From assembly GCF_019449565.1 (NCBI RefSeq), contig NZ_JAGRPM010000006.1, positions 62,001 to 126,000 of the forward strand: DNA of 64,000 nt, written 5' to 3'. The notes below the pieces were generated by a model, which was not told where the DNA came from, did not search any database, and was given only the letters and a program-made list of their open reading frames with translations. Origin of the DNA: Rhodoblastus sp. GTDB taxonomy: Bacteria > Pseudomonadota > Alphaproteobacteria > Rhizobiales > Beijerinckiaceae. Shown here piece after piece: positions 1-10,776 of the stretch (positions within the stretch are counted from its first letter, which is position 1; every line of letters begins with the position of its first letter). The position numbers and the translations under genes were made by a program.

Positions 1-552
1 GGCGGGCGCTTCCAGCGACAGGGCGTAAGTGTCGAGGCGGCTGGCGACCGGCGCAAAAAAGGCGTCGGCGGCGGAAAATGCGCCGAACAGGAAGGGACCG
101 CCATATTGCGCGGGCGTTTCCGTGAAAATGGCCTGAATGCGGGCGAGATCCGCCTGCGCCGCTTCTTCCAGCGGCAAGGGCGCGGCGCGACGGGCGCGGC
201 GGAAATTGGTCGGGCAGGCTTGGCGCAGTCCCTGAAAGCCGGCATGCATTTCCGCACAGAGCGAGCGCGCCCGGGCGCGAGCCTGAGCCGCCTTGGGCCA
301 GACATTCCGGTCGGGGAATTTTTCCGCGAGATATTCGACGATGGCGAGCGAATCCCACACGGCGAAATCGTCGTCGCGCAGCAGCGGCACCTTCCCGGTC
401 GGCCCCTCGCGCAGCATTTTTTCGCGCGAGCCGTCGACATAAAGCGGCGTGACCACTTCCGTGAAGGGAATATCCAGAGCGCGCATGAGCAGCCAGGGCC
501 GCAGCGACCAGGACGAATAGGCCTTGTTGCCGATGAACAATGTCAAGGACAT
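1..552 (-). CDS. Glutathione S-transferase family protein (3' end outside window)
   Basis: The translated N-terminus (MSLTLFIGNKAYSSWSLRPW) and the downstream segments TGKVPLL and WDSLAIVEYLAEKFP match the thioredoxin-fold N-domain of cytosolic glutathione S-transferases; the TGKVP cis-proline loop and the ES-like DSLAI glutathione-binding segment are both visible. About 184 residues are present. The reading frame runs off the left edge of the window inside the helical C-terminal domain, so only the start is certain. Members conjugate glutathione to electrophiles in the cytoplasm; the substrate cannot be predicted. The rhodanese gene lies just upstream on the same strand with a 14 bp gap, so the two are probably co-transcribed. 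Confidence 0.88.
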   Translation of the reverse strand, partial: MSLTLFIGNKAYSSWSLRPWLLMRALDIPFTEVVTPLYVDGSREKMLREGPTGKVPLLRDDDFAVWDSLAIVEYLAEKFPDRNVWPKAAQARARARSLCAEMHAGFQGLRQACPTNFRRARRAAPLPLEEAAQADLARIQAIFTETPAQYGGPFLFGAFSAADAFFAPVASRLDTYALSLEAPA

Positions 553-566
553 GAAAAACTCCGGAC

Positions 567-986
567 TCAGGGCTTTTTGGCAGGCGGCGCAAGCGGCGCC
601 TCGTGCGGCGCGCCGGCCTTTTTCCAGGCGCCGAATCCGCCCTCGACATGGGCGACCGGCGCGAGTCCCATGCGCTGCGCCAGATGGGTCGCCAGAGCGG
701 AGCGAAGGCCTCCGGCGCAGAAAAAGACAAAGGTCTTGTCTTGCTGGAATTGCGGCTTGGCATAGGGGCTGGCCGGGTCGATCCAGAATTCCAGCATGCC
801 GCGCGGGCAATGGAAGGCGCCGGCGATTCGCCCTTCCCTCTCCAGTTCACGCGGGTCGCGCAGATCGACGAACAGCACATCGTCGCGCCCGAGCAGTTCC
901 TGCGCCTCAGCTACGCTCAAGGTCTTGATCGCGGCGTTGGCCTCGGCCAGCATTTGCTGGATTCCATAAGAGATGTTCGACGGCAT
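567..986 (-). CDS. Rhodanese-like domain protein
   Basis: A 139-residue single-domain rhodanese. The active-site loop FFCAGGLRSA places the persulfide-carrying cysteine at about residue 90, followed by the typical G-x-R-S anion-binding loop; FVDLRDPRELEREGRIAGAF is the conserved N-terminal CH2A-type segment and HVEGGFGAWKKAG the C-terminal one. The catalytic cysteine is intact, so sulfurtransferase activity is plausible, with unknown acceptor. An AAGGAA ribosome-binding sequence stands before the ATG. It precedes the GST gene on the same strand, which fits a small sulfur or thiol-redox operon, but no more specific role can be read from the sequence. Confidence 0.9.
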   Translation of the reverse strand: MPSNISYGIQQMLAEANAAIKTLSVAEAQELLGRDDVLFVDLRDPRELEREGRIAGAFHCPRGMLEFWIDPASPYAKPQFQQDKTFVFFCAGGLRSALATHLAQRMGLAPVAHVEGGFGAWKKAGAPHEAPLAPPAKKP

Positions 987-1079
987 GGGGGATTCCTTCT
1001 GGCCGGATTGGACCGTAGGGCCGCCGCCGCGTCAACTTCCATCTCTTGACCCGGCCCCGGCTTTTGCCGACAAGCGGGA

Positions 1080-1352
1080 ATGCTCGAAGACGACCCCCTC
1101 GCCCAGACCATCATCGCGCTTTGCGCCGCCGTCGGCCCCGGCAAATCGATCGACCCCTCGGAGGCGGCGAAACATTACGCCCGCCAGCGCGAGGAGGACG
1201 ATCTCGCCTGGCGCAGCCATTTGACGCAAGTGCGCGCTCGCGCCGTGGCGCTCGCCCGCGCGGGAAGGCTGGTGGTCTATCGCAAAGGCAAACCGGCGGA
1301 CCCCAATGATTTTCGCGGCGTCTATCGCATCGGCCTGCCGCGCGGCGACTGA
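1080..1352 (+). CDS. DUF3253 domain protein
   Basis: A 90-residue cytoplasmic protein with no signal peptide or membrane segment. The pattern LAQTIIALCAAVGPGKSIDPSEAAKHYA, then WRSHLTQVRARAVALARAGRLVVYRKGKPADPNDFRGVYRIGLP, is that of the DUF3253 family, which looks like a small winged-helix fold (helix, helix, then a beta-hairpin wing ending in VYRKGKP). Function is not established; the fold would suit DNA or nucleotide contact. It lies 30 bp upstream of the YdcF-like gene on the same strand and may share its transcript. Confidence 0.75.
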   Translation: MLEDDPLAQTIIALCAAVGPGKSIDPSEAAKHYARQREEDDLAWRSHLTQVRARAVALARAGRLVVYRKGKPADPNDFRGVYRIGLPRGD

Positions 1353-1382
1353 CGTCCGGAGCGGGGAAGAGGAAGCGCCGAA

Positions 1383-2171
1383 ATGTTTTTCAACGTCTCG
1401 AAAATCGTCTGGCTGTTCGCCTCGCCGCTGCACTTCCTGCTCATCTGCCTGATCGTCGGGCTGCTGCTTGCCCCGCGCTGGCGCTACGGCCGCACGTTGG
1501 CGCTCGCGGCGACCGCAGGCCTCGCGCTGATGGCCTTTTCGCCCGTCAGCGCAATGCTGCTGCGCCCGCTGGAGGACCGATTCCCGCGCCGCGCAGAGGC
1601 GATGCCGCCGCCCAAGGGAATCATCGTGCTGGGCGGGGCGCTGGACGAGCGCATAGCCGCCGCGCGCGGCCAGGTGGCCACCAATGAAGCCGCAGAGCGC
1701 ATGACCGCCGCAGCGGCGCTGGCGCGGCTCTACCCTCAGGCGAAGCTGGTCTTTTCGGGAGGCTCGGGCGCGCTGGTCGACGATTCGGCGAAGGAAGCCG
1801 ACGTCGCGCGCCAATTATGGCGCGAACTCGGCGTGCCCGACAGCCAGATGGTCTTCGAGGACCGCTCGCGCAACACGTTCGAGAACGCCGTCTACACCAA
1901 GGCGCTCGTCAAGCCGCGCAAAGGCGAGGACTGGCTGCTGATCACCTCGGCCTATCACATGCCGCGCGCCATGGGCATTTTCCGCGCGCTGGGGATGGAG
2001 CCGACCGCCTTCCCCGTCGATTACCGGACCTATGGCGATTCCACTGATTTCCGCCCGCCCTCGGACGGAACGCTCGCCATCCGCAATTTCGAAACGGCGG
2101 CGCGGGAATGGGTTGGATTGCTGGTCTATCGGCTCACGGGCAAGACGGATTCACTCCTGCCCGCGCCGTAA
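1383..2171 (+). CDS. YdcF/SanA/ElyC-family membrane protein (DUF218)
   Basis: A 262-residue protein with two N-terminal hydrophobic segments (about residues 8-30 and 37-58) followed by a DUF218 domain: GIIVLGGALDERIA, VFSGGSG, EDRSRNTFENA and LITSAYHMPRAMGIF are the conserved blocks. ElyC and SanA of this family affect envelope and peptidoglycan-precursor homeostasis; the biochemical activity is not settled. Topology suggests the DUF218 domain follows the membrane hairpin on one face of the inner membrane. GAGGAAG serves as ribosome-binding site. The convergent neighbour is a GH25 lysozyme ending 2 bp away, so cell-wall functions adjoin here. Confidence 0.85.
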   Translation: MFFNVSKIVWLFASPLHFLLICLIVGLLLAPRWRYGRTLALAATAGLALMAFSPVSAMLLRPLEDRFPRRAEAMPPPKGIIVLGGALDERIAAARGQVATNEAAERMTAAAALARLYPQAKLVFSGGSGALVDDSAKEADVARQLWRELGVPDSQMVFEDRSRNTFENAVYTKALVKPRKGEDWLLITSAYHMPRAMGIFRALGMEPTAFPVDYRTYGDSTDFRPPSDGTLAIRNFETAAREWVGLLVYRLTGKTDSLLPAP

Positions 2172-2173
2172 GA

Positions 2174-2977
2174 TCAGTTGCTGGCGTAGCCATTGACCTT
2201 CAGCCAGCCCTTCCAGTCCTTTTCGTCGCCGAAGAAGGCGTTGCGGTCCACCTTGGTCGGGATGCCATTGACATAGGCGTCGGACTGGTACTGCCAGAAA
2301 TGCCAGGCGCGATCGCCATATTTCACCGAGGGGCGATGCTTGGTCGAGCGGATCCAGATCGGATATTCATGCAGCGCGCCGTCGATGATCGCGGCATAGA
2401 AATCGACCGTGGTGTAGATGACCGGCTTCTTGCCGTAAAAACGCTCCATCTCGACCAGCATGGCCTTGATTTCGCGCAGGGTCGGATCGCGTTCGAGCCG
2501 TTTCGGGCAGGTCGGGGAATCCGGCGTCGCCTCGACGTCGAGCACCGGCGGCAAAGCGTCCGGCTCCGGCGGCACGTTCTTCTCGAACCAGGCCATGTTC
2601 TCACTCCACGGCCGGCACCAATATACGAAATGATAGGCGCCGCGCGGCAGGCCCGCGGCCTTGGCGCCCTGCCAGTTCTGGATAAATTTCGGATCGATAC
2701 GGTCGCCGCCCTCGGTCGCCTTGATATAGGCGAATTTGACGCCGCCCTCCTGGACCGCCATCCAATCGACATTGCCCTGATATTTCGACACATCCACGCC
2801 ATGGATGGTGAAAGCGCGGGCGAGCTGGGTCGCCTCGGTCTCTTTATAGGTGCCGGGACGCGCGCCAACGAGCGGCTTTTCCGGCAAAACGGTCGGTCCC
2901 GCGCCGCAAGCCGCAAGCGCGAGGAGGAAACCGGGAAGCGCGATTCGCGCCATGATTTTCATATAAAAATCACTCAT
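2174..2977 (-). CDS. GH25-family lysozyme, predicted lipoprotein
   Basis: A 267-residue muramidase-type glycoside hydrolase of family 25. After a short hydrophobic leader ending in LALAAC (lipobox), the catalytic domain begins with HGVDVSKYQGNVDW, continues with FAYIKATEGGD, RGAYHFVYW and the acidic pair PPVLDVEATPD, and ends with IYTTVDFY and WHFWQYQSDA. The aspartate of VDVSKYQ and the DxE pair correspond to the catalytic centre. It should cleave peptidoglycan from a membrane-anchored periplasmic position. Two in-frame ATGs (codons 6 and 9) lie just inside the assigned start and would still leave a complete lipoprotein signal. It is divergent from the polysaccharide deacetylase gene across a 224 bp gap. 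Confidence 0.9.
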   Translation of the reverse strand: MSDFYMKIMARIALPGFLLALAACGAGPTVLPEKPLVGARPGTYKETEATQLARAFTIHGVDVSKYQGNVDWMAVQEGGVKFAYIKATEGGDRIDPKFIQNWQGAKAAGLPRGAYHFVYWCRPWSENMAWFEKNVPPEPDALPPVLDVEATPDSPTCPKRLERDPTLREIKAMLVEMERFYGKKPVIYTTVDFYAAIIDGALHEYPIWIRSTKHRPSVKYGDRAWHFWQYQSDAYVNGIPTKVDRNAFFGDEKDWKGWLKVNGYASN

Positions 2978-3201
2978 GCGGGCAAATTACCTCTCACTGG
3001 GTAATGAGTCCTTAATCTGCATCACGCCTCGTCACCGCCTGCATTGAAGCGAAATTTGCGCCTTTGGCAAGCGCAGCTGAAGTCTAACAGCCGCAAAGGC
3101 TTCAATTCCGGGCGTTTCGCCCCTTGCCAGCGCCGGGTCGGGGGCGCCAGAAAGGCCGGCGCGTCCGCTAAAGCGTAAACGCGCGTTCAGGAATTCTACG
3201 C

Positions 3202-4149
3202 ATGACGGCTAATAAAGCATTAATCGCGTTCGGCTTTTGGGCGTTCTTGACCGTTGCAGGAGCGGAAACCGCGGGCGCGGCGCAAACCCCAAGCTGCGGG
3301 CCGGAGGCTCTTGGCGTCTCCCGGACCATAGCCATCGGCGGGTCGCCGCATGTCGGGTTCAAGACCTATCCGCAGACCCTCGACCTCAAGGACCATGAAG
3401 TCGTCCTGACTTTCGACGACGGCCCGGCCGCGACCACGTCCCGCGTGCTCGACGCTTTGGCCGCCCAATGCGCCAAGGCGAGTTTCTTCCTCATCGGCCG
3501 CAACGCCGCCGGAATGCCGCGCGTCGTGCAACGCGAGATCGCCGAGGGCCACACGGTGGGCCACCATTCCAACTCCCATCCCATGCTCCGCAGCCTGCCC
3601 TTCGCCAAGGCGATGGCCAATATCGACGATGGCGTCGCGTCGGTGGACAAGGCGGCGGGCGGCAAGGATTCGAAATTCTTCCGCTTTCCCGGCTTCGCCG
3701 ATTCGCCGGCCTTGCTGGAGGCGCTCGACAGGAAAGGCATGCCGGTGTTCGGCGCCGATCTCTGGGCCTCGGACTGGAATGTGATGACGCCGCAGGAGGA
3801 GCTGGAACTGCTGATGGGGCGGCTGCGCCGCGCCGGGGGCGGCATCGTCCTGCTGCACGACACCCACAAGCAGACGGCGGACATGATTCCGGCCCTGCTG
3901 GCGGCGCTGAAGGCTGAGGGTTTTCATCTCGTCCATATCGTTCCCGGCGCTTCGCCGCCCGCGCTCAAACAGGCTCCGGCGGGCTGGACCTCGGAAACCG
4001 ATGCGACCTTGCAGAAAATGAGCGTGAGCGGCGCGACAAAGCGCGCCAGGACGGCGCCGGCGCCCATGGGCGACGCGCTCCAAGACAATGCGCCCAAAGC
4101 CGACGCGCCTATTCAGGAGCAGAAGGACTCCGCGCCGCCGAAAATCTGA
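3202..4149 (+). CDS. Polysaccharide deacetylase (NodB-homology, CE4), secreted
   Basis: A 315-residue protein with a signal peptide (cleavage near AGAAQT, residues 24-27). The NodB domain shows motif 1 TFDDGP (catalytic base and metal aspartate), motif 2 HTVGHHSNSHP (metal-binding HxxxxH), motif 3 FFRFPGF and motif 5 IVLLHDTH, so all metal ligands of carbohydrate esterase family 4 are present. It probably de-N-acetylates a periplasmic or envelope glycan such as peptidoglycan; de-acetylation and the adjacent divergent lysozyme make cell-wall modification the likely context. The last 60 residues are Ala/Pro/Lys-rich and look disordered. An AGGAA ribosome-binding site precedes the ATG. Confidence 0.9.
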   Translation: MTANKALIAFGFWAFLTVAGAETAGAAQTPSCGPEALGVSRTIAIGGSPHVGFKTYPQTLDLKDHEVVLTFDDGPAATTSRVLDALAAQCAKASFFLIGRNAAGMPRVVQREIAEGHTVGHHSNSHPMLRSLPFAKAMANIDDGVASVDKAAGGKDSKFFRFPGFADSPALLEALDRKGMPVFGADLWASDWNVMTPQEELELLMGRLRRAGGGIVLLHDTHKQTADMIPALLAALKAEGFHLVHIVPGASPPALKQAPAGWTSETDATLQKMSVSGATKRARTAPAPMGDALQDNAPKADAPIQEQKDSAPPKI

Positions 4150-4163
4150 TCTGGGGAAAACAT

Positions 4164-4182
4164 CAAGCTTCGAAGAAGCTTG
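4164..4182 (-). terminator. Possible terminator hairpin just after tRNA-Leu
   Basis: An 8 bp perfect inverted repeat (CAAGCTTC / GAAGCTTG, 3-nt loop) begins inside the encoded CCA end of the tRNA gene and is followed on the minus strand by ATGTTTTC. The stem overlaps the tRNA 3' end and the T-run is short, so it could equally be a processing element. Confidence 0.4.
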
Positions 4183-4267
4183 GTGCGGCCAAGAGGACTC
4201 GAACCTCCACCCCCGTTAAAGGACTAGCACCTCAAGCTAGCGCGTCTACCAATTCCGCCATGGCCGC
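4181..4267 (-). tRNA. tRNA-Leu(GAG)
   Basis: Read on the minus strand, an 87-nt cloverleaf starts GCGGCCA and ends TGGCCGC-A-CCA, giving a perfect 7 bp acceptor stem with an encoded CCA. The anticodon arm is CTAGC-TTGAGGT-GCTAG, which places GAG as anticodon (CUC/CUU leucine codons). A long class II variable arm follows, and the T arm contains GGTTCGAGTCC. These are all diagnostic of a bacterial tRNA-Leu. Confidence 0.96.
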
Positions 4268-4408
4268 AGGATTGTTGGCCAAGGAGGCCCGAACAATCGG
4301 TAGGCGCGTCGTCTAACAAATCGGTCCTGAGGTTGCAAGCTATTCGCCCGCTTTTTTCTCGACGCCGGAGCGGCGCCGCGCGATAAGCAAAAAAACAGAG
4401 CCGCTTCC

Positions 4409-5131
4409 ATGACCGAAACCAGCGAAAAATCCGCCCCCTCCCTGCTGCCCGCGCCCGGCGCGCCGCCGGTGGAATGGCGCATTTCGGACGGCCTGACCGA
4501 TTACGCCTTCGCGGTCGCCGAAATGGAGGCGCGCGCCTCGGCCATAGCCGATGGAAGCGCCAATGAGCTGGTCTGGCTGCTGGAACATCCGCCGCTCTAC
4601 ACGTCAGGCACGTCCGCGCGGCCGCAGGACCTGCTCGACGCGCGCTTTCCGGTCCATGCGACGGGGCGCGGCGGCCAGTTCACCTATCACGGCCCCGGCC
4701 AGCGCGTCGCCTATGTGATGCTGGACCTCAACCGCCGCACGCGCGACGTCCGCGCCTATGTCTGCGCGCTGGAAAAATGGATCATCGCCGCGCTGGCGCG
4801 TTTCAACGTCAAGGGCGAGATACGCGACGGCCGCGTCGGCGTCTGGGTGCGTCGGCCAGAGAAGCGCGCGGGCCTCCACGGCGAGATCGCGGAAGACAAG
4901 ATCGCGGCCATTGGCGTGCGCATGCGCCGCTGGGTCTCGTTCCACGGCATCGCGCTCAATGTCGAGCCGGAGCTTTCGCATTTTTCAGGCATCGTGCCCT
5001 GCGGCATCGCCGAAAGCCATTTCGGCGTCACCAGCCTGGTCGATCTCGGCCTGCCGGTGGGTTTGCCGGATGTGGACGTGGTTTTGCGGCAGAGCTTTGA
5101 GGAAATTTTCGGGCCGACGGTCGCGGTCTAG
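4409..5131 (+). CDS. lipB: Octanoyl-(ACP) protein N-octanoyltransferase
   Basis: A 240-residue LipB. It transfers octanoate from octanoyl-ACP to the lipoyl domains of 2-oxoacid dehydrogenases and GcvH, the first step of de novo lipoylation in the cytoplasm. Visible hallmarks are [14 protein letters not shown], the [12 protein letters not shown] loop, the catalytic lysine in [13 protein letters not shown], and the catalytic cysteine in GIVPCGI. Length is normal for the family. Its stop codon overlaps that of panC, which is convergent, within the single tetramer CTAG. The enzyme would service lipoylated proteins such as the AcoC subunit encoded at 44-45 kb. Confidence 0.96.
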   Translation: MTETSEKSAPSLLPAPGAPPVEWRISDGLTDYAFAVAEMEARASAIADGSANELVWLLEHPPLYTSGTSARPQDLLDARFPVHATGRGGQFTYHGPGQRVAYVMLDLNRRTRDVRAYVCALEKWIIAALARFNVKGEIRDGRVGVWVRRPEKRAGLHGEIAEDKIAAIGVRMRRWVSFHGIALNVEPELSHFSGIVPCGIAESHFGVTSLVDLGLPVGLPDVDVVLRQSFEEIFGPTVAV

Positions 5132-5979
5132 ACCGCCCAATTATCGATCAACCGCGTCTTGCCGAGTTTGGCCGCGACCAGCAGGCGGATCGGGCCATCG
5201 GCATGCGACGCGGCCGGCGCGAGGCTCGCGGCATTGCGCGCTTCGAAATAATCGAGCGCAAAGCCTGCCGCTGTGATTTTTTCCTCAGCGCGCGAAAGGA
5301 CGGACGCAACCGCTGCGCCGCCGCGAATCGCCTCGGCGCTCTCGCGCAACGCCCGCGACAGCGTGACCGCCGTCGCCCGCTCTTCGCCGCTCAGATAGAC
5401 ATTGCGCGAGGACATTGCGAGGCCGTCGGGCTCGCGCAGGGTCGGGACGCCATGGATTTGCGTTGGAATGTCGAGATCGGCGGCCATGCGGCGAATAACG
5501 GCCAGTTGCTGGAAATCCTTCTCGCCGAAAAAGGCGCAATCGGCCTGCGCCTGATTCAGCAATTTGGCGACGACCTGCGCCACGCCGGCGAAGTGATCTG
5601 GCCGGAACCTGTCCTCCAGCCCCGCCAGCGCGGGACCGCCGGGGATCACCTGCGTCGAGAAACCTTGCGGATACATTTCCGCCGCCGTCGGAGCGAAACA
5701 GCCGTCGCAGCCGATTTCCGCTAACTTCGCGAGATCGGCCTCGAAGGTGCGCGGATAGGCCGAAAAATCCTCGTTCGGGGCGAATTGCGTCGGATTGACG
5801 AAGATGGAGACGACGCAACGCGTCGCATGGGCGCGCGAGGCCTCGACCAAAGAAATATGGCCCGCGTGCAACGCCCCCATGGTGGGGACCAGCGCGACGG
5901 TCTCGCCCGCCGCGCGCCATTGCCCGACGGCGCGGCGCAGAGCGGAAATCTCGCGGAAAATCAGCGGCTGTTGGGTCAT
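5128..5979 (-). CDS. panC: Pantothenate synthetase (pantoate-beta-alanine ligase)
   Basis: A 283-residue enzyme that condenses pantoate and beta-alanine using ATP, the last step of pantothenate synthesis. [11 protein letters not shown] is the nucleotidyltransferase HxGH-type motif, followed by [16 protein letters not shown], the GEKDFQQL block and MSSRNVYLS (KMSKS equivalent). The ATG before TQQPLIF is preferred; the longer open frame upstream has no similarity to PanC and would run into the GGCT gene. The upstream neighbour on the same strand ends 7 bp before this start, implying co-transcription. The stop overlaps the convergent lipB stop in CTAG. Confidence 0.96.
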   Translation of the reverse strand: MTQQPLIFREISALRRAVGQWRAAGETVALVPTMGALHAGHISLVEASRAHATRCVVSIFVNPTQFAPNEDFSAYPRTFEADLAKLAEIGCDGCFAPTAAEMYPQGFSTQVIPGGPALAGLEDRFRPDHFAGVAQVVAKLLNQAQADCAFFGEKDFQQLAVIRRMAADLDIPTQIHGVPTLREPDGLAMSSRNVYLSGEERATAVTLSRALRESAEAIRGGAAVASVLSRAEEKITAAGFALDYFEARNAASLAPAASHADGPIRLLVAAKLGKTRLIDNWAV

Positions 5980-5986
5980 TTTCGGC

Positions 5987-6469
5987 TCAGAGAAAGGAAG
6001 AGTTCTTGATCGCGCGGAATTTCTTCGGCGCCTCAGGGACGTTTTCGCCCGCGACGCGGCGCAGGAAATCGACATAATCACCCGACAGGCCCTGCGCCCG
6101 CGCCGCCGCCACGATCTTGCTCATGTAATCCGCTGGCGCGCGTCCAAGGCTCTTGCCCGGCGCGCCGACATAGACAAGGGCGCGGATGGGCGAGGCGCCT
6201 TCACGCAAAACAGGCTGGCTGATCTTGCGATAGGCGCCCTGAGCTACGCCCTCATAGCGGTCGAGCGCCGCGAAATCGCCGAAACTCAGCTCCCACAATA
6301 CGCCGAAGGCGGTGGCGGCGGGGTCGCGCACAATGGTGGCGAAACCGTCGGGCAGCAAGTCAAAGCGATGGCGCGGCAGAAACGCTCGGCCGAGCAGCCG
6401 CGCGCCGGGGCAACGCCGCGCCATGGCGTCGGCATCCATGTTGGAGCCATAGGCGAAAGTCAGGGGCAT
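5987..6469 (-). CDS. Gamma-glutamylcyclotransferase-fold (GGCT/AIG2-like) protein
   Basis: A 160-residue GGCT-like protein. The start FAYGSNM is the signature substrate-binding loop, and FAALDRYEGVAQGAYRK carries the conserved glutamate that acts as the acid/base in GGCT enzymes. Family members cyclise gamma-glutamyl amines or dipeptides to release 5-oxoproline. The ATG at MPLTFAYGS is chosen because family homology begins there, although the reading frame stays open far upstream. It lies between the GYF_2 membrane protein (26 bp upstream) and panC (7 bp downstream), all on the minus strand, so these probably form one operon. Confidence 0.85.
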   Translation of the reverse strand: MPLTFAYGSNMDADAMARRCPGARLLGRAFLPRHRFDLLPDGFATIVRDPAATAFGVLWELSFGDFAALDRYEGVAQGAYRKISQPVLREGASPIRALVYVGAPGKSLGRAPADYMSKIVAAARAQGLSGDYVDFLRRVAGENVPEAPKKFRAIKNSSFL

Positions 6470-6495
6470 GATGTCAGAACCAGAGGAAGGGCGGA

Positions 6496-7347
6496 TCAAG
6501 CCATGCGCGGCTTCACGACGATCTGCGAGACATACCAGTCGACGAACCAGCGCAAGGCCCAGGGAAACGGCAGCAGGAAGCCCAGCGCGAGCGCCAGGAC
6601 CAGCGAGCGCCAAAGCAGGTCGAGGCCCGAGCCGATGAATTCGAAGGCATGGGTTCCGACCACGTTGGAGCATATCCAGCGCATCATGTATTTCAGCGCC
6701 CAGGCCCAGCCTATGATGGTCAGCATCGAAAAGGCCAGCAGCAGCACCCAGCCAAAATAGCCAAGGAACCCGCCCTCGAAGGCGAGGGAGAGACCGCCCT
6801 GCTCCGCCCGAAGCGAGCGGCAGAACCAGCCGATCAGCAGCACATTGAGGAAGACGCTCAGCGCCAGCGCGATGAGCGAGGCCGAGCCTTGGGCCTGCGA
6901 GCCGGAAAGTCCCGGGCCGATCAATTCGACGAGGCCCAGGCCGGCGAAAATATACCAGCATTCGCCCAGCGTGCTTTCCAGAAACAGGCGGCGTCCGCCC
7001 GGCAGCGCGACCTGCTCCGCCAACCAGCGGTAGAACCACAGGCCGACCCAGGGCGCAGGAATGATCAAGGCGATGGCGAACATCAACACGATCGAGCGCC
7101 AGAACAGGCCCCAGACCGGAAAGGACGGTTCAAGCGGCCCGGCGCCCGACGGCGCGGCGGCGGCGATCTGCGCGAAGATGGCGGCCAGCGCGGGATGATT
7201 CGACGCCAGCGTGGGCGCTCCACCCTCGGCCCAAACCAGGCAATCCGGCGCGATCCGCCCGGACTTGGCCAGAGTCGCGAGTTCTTCCAAAGTGACGGGG
7301 CCGTTCTGCGCGCCCGAGCGATCCTTGAAATAATAATTTCCCGCCAT
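6496..7347 (-). CDS. GYF_2 (DUF4339) domain membrane protein
   Basis: A 283-residue protein. Residues 3-55 (YYFKDRSGAQNGPVTLEELATLAKSGRIAPDCLVW) form a GYF_2 domain, a small bacterial domain thought to bind proline-rich peptides. The rest consists of several hydrophobic segments with repeated WRS(I/L)VL and PW motifs, consistent with a polytopic inner-membrane module of about five or six helices related to DUF898-like proteins. The tandem similarity between FWRSIVLMFAIALIIPAPWVGLWFYRW-type and WRSLVLALALGFLLPFPWALRWF-type segments suggests internal duplication. Function is unknown. It is the first gene of a probable operon with the GGCT protein and panC. Confidence 0.75.
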   Translation of the reverse strand: MAGNYYFKDRSGAQNGPVTLEELATLAKSGRIAPDCLVWAEGGAPTLASNHPALAAIFAQIAAAAPSGAGPLEPSFPVWGLFWRSIVLMFAIALIIPAPWVGLWFYRWLAEQVALPGGRRLFLESTLGECWYIFAGLGLVELIGPGLSGSQAQGSASLIALALSVFLNVLLIGWFCRSLRAEQGGLSLAFEGGFLGYFGWVLLLAFSMLTIIGWAWALKYMMRWICSNVVGTHAFEFIGSGLDLLWRSLVLALALGFLLPFPWALRWFVDWYVSQIVVKPRMA

Positions 7348-7404
7348 GCGCCGGTCCTCAAATTGCCTCGGTGCTCAATAGCCCCGCCAGTCTGCGGCGC
7401 AGCT

Positions 7405-7439
7405 AAAAAAAACGCCAGTCCCGAGCGATGGGACTGGCG
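7405..7439 (-). terminator. Rho-independent terminator of pccA
   Basis: A perfect 10 bp stem (CGCCAGTCCC / GGGACTGGCG) with a 7-nt loop is followed on the minus strand by eight T residues. It lies 45 bp past the pccA stop codon. This is a textbook intrinsic terminator that separates pccA from the GYF_2/GGCT/panC transcript. Confidence 0.92.
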
Positions 7440-7483
7440 CAAAAAGCTTTCCGCACGCAAGAGCGAGCGGCCAAGAACCCCGA

Positions 7484-9526
<2,043 letters not shown>

Positions 9527-9666
9527 TCAGGCCCCGGAGCTGAACGAAAGCGGCCTTGCGATCACAAGGCCCGTGCTTACGGTTGGATCGGGACCGCTTT
9601 TATGGGAAGTCTCCGCCCTCGTCCAGCCGTCAAAGGGCTGATGCCGCCTCGACTTTGCGCTGCGCC

Positions 9667-10125
9667 TTACGCCAGCGCGGCCTGAACCTCGGGAGCCTCG
9701 ATCCTCGCGCGCACGGCGGCGACCAGCCAATCCGGCGCGCGATGCGCTTCCGCCAGCACATTGGCGAGCAAAGCGACGGCAGTGAGGGCGCGGCAGCGGT
9801 CGGCCTCGGCCAACAGCCATTCCGCCTGCTCGCCGATCACCACGCCGGTCGGGCGGCGCTGCCAGACCATGTGATCCGTGACGCAATGGATGAAAAACTC
9901 CGTCCATTCGGCGCAAGGCGCGTCCTGGACGCGCTCCAGATTGAACAGGGCGGCGATCTCGTCCTGCGTCGCGGCCTCGTCTTCAAACAGGGCGCGGCGC
10001 AGCTGGCGGACCTCGGAGGAGGTCAGATTGCGGCCCTGCCGGGCCAGAGCGGCGATCAGGGCGCGTCGCTCGTTCAGGGCTTCCAGGCCATAGAGGGAAA
10101 ATTTCACGGCGCGGGCGGTGCTCAT
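9667..10125 (-). CDS. Uncharacterised alpha-helical protein
   Basis: A 152-residue protein I do not recognise. It is predicted to be helical and cytoplasmic, with no signal or membrane segment. A segment of note is EWTEFFIHCVTDHMVWQRRPTGVVI, which contains clustered aromatic residues and a cysteine and recalls larger uncharacterised rhizobial proteins; the flanks are rich in Ala, Leu, Arg and Glu. Start choice is between GTG at 10128 and ATG at 10125, both served by GGAG; ATG is used here. It sits 140 bp upstream of pccA on the same strand and could be co-transcribed with it. Confidence 0.6.
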   Translation of the reverse strand: MSTARAVKFSLYGLEALNERRALIAALARQGRNLTSSEVRQLRRALFEDEAATQDEIAALFNLERVQDAPCAEWTEFFIHCVTDHMVWQRRPTGVVIGEQAEWLLAEADRCRALTAVALLANVLAEAHRAPDWLVAAVRARIEAPEVQAALA

Positions 10126-10350
10126 CACTAGGACTCCATCGACAGATGAAGCCTAGCGCCCCGCGCCTTGCCTGTTCCTAAAGAGACAAAGTGAACGCTT
10201 GGAAAGGTTAAAACTTTTCATTTCAATAAGTTCTATCGCCGCCCGCGCCTGATCCATTTCTCCTTGACAGCAGATCATCGCGGTCAAGGAATGCGACAGT
10301 CAGCTTCCAGGCAAGAGTATTGCCGAGCGGTTGTTGGCCGACGGCGATAG

Positions 10351-10776
10351 CTAGTCAGCGGGGATGAAGCGGAGTGTGCCTGCTCGGCGCGTTGGCCTGC
10401 CGGTGTCGTTCGTATGATTGACGCCATCCATGACAGGCACTTCAAAGAAATCGAATGGGCTTACTCCGTCCAGGCAAGCCACGTTTACGGCATATAGGTT
10501 CTGGTTAGACCGTCGTTGATGATGTGTGTATATTCCGCAGCGGGAACAGAAGAAGTGCTGCGCTGATCCGGTATGGAAGCGGTAGCTTGTCAACGCATCC
10601 TCGCCCTGCAGGATCTTGATCCCACCCATTTCCGCCATGGCAACGACGGCGCCGCGCATCCGGCAGTAAGAGCAAGTGCACCGGCGGATCGAATTGAAGC
10701 CGTCGCTGAGCATCACCTCGAAACGCACCGCGCCGCAATGGCACTGGCCAGCCCGAACATTCGTGTCGACCGCCAT
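10351..10776 (-). CDS. GFA family (CENP-V/GFA domain) protein
   Basis: A 141-residue zinc-binding protein of the glutathione-dependent formaldehyde-activating fold. The three cysteine clusters are present: GQCHCGAVRFEV, RRCTCSYCRMRG and FFCSRCGIYTHHQ, which together give the structural and catalytic zinc ligands. True Gfa catalyses S-hydroxymethylglutathione formation, but most small GFA-domain proteins have unknown substrates, so a formaldehyde role here is only a possibility. Flanking intergenic spaces are wide (about 220 and 145 bp), suggesting an independent transcript. Confidence 0.88.
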   Translation of the reverse strand: MAVDTNVRAGQCHCGAVRFEVMLSDGFNSIRRCTCSYCRMRGAVVAMAEMGGIKILQGEDALTSYRFHTGSAQHFFCSRCGIYTHHQRRSNQNLYAVNVACLDGVSPFDFFEVPVMDGVNHTNDTGRPTRRAGTLRFIPAD

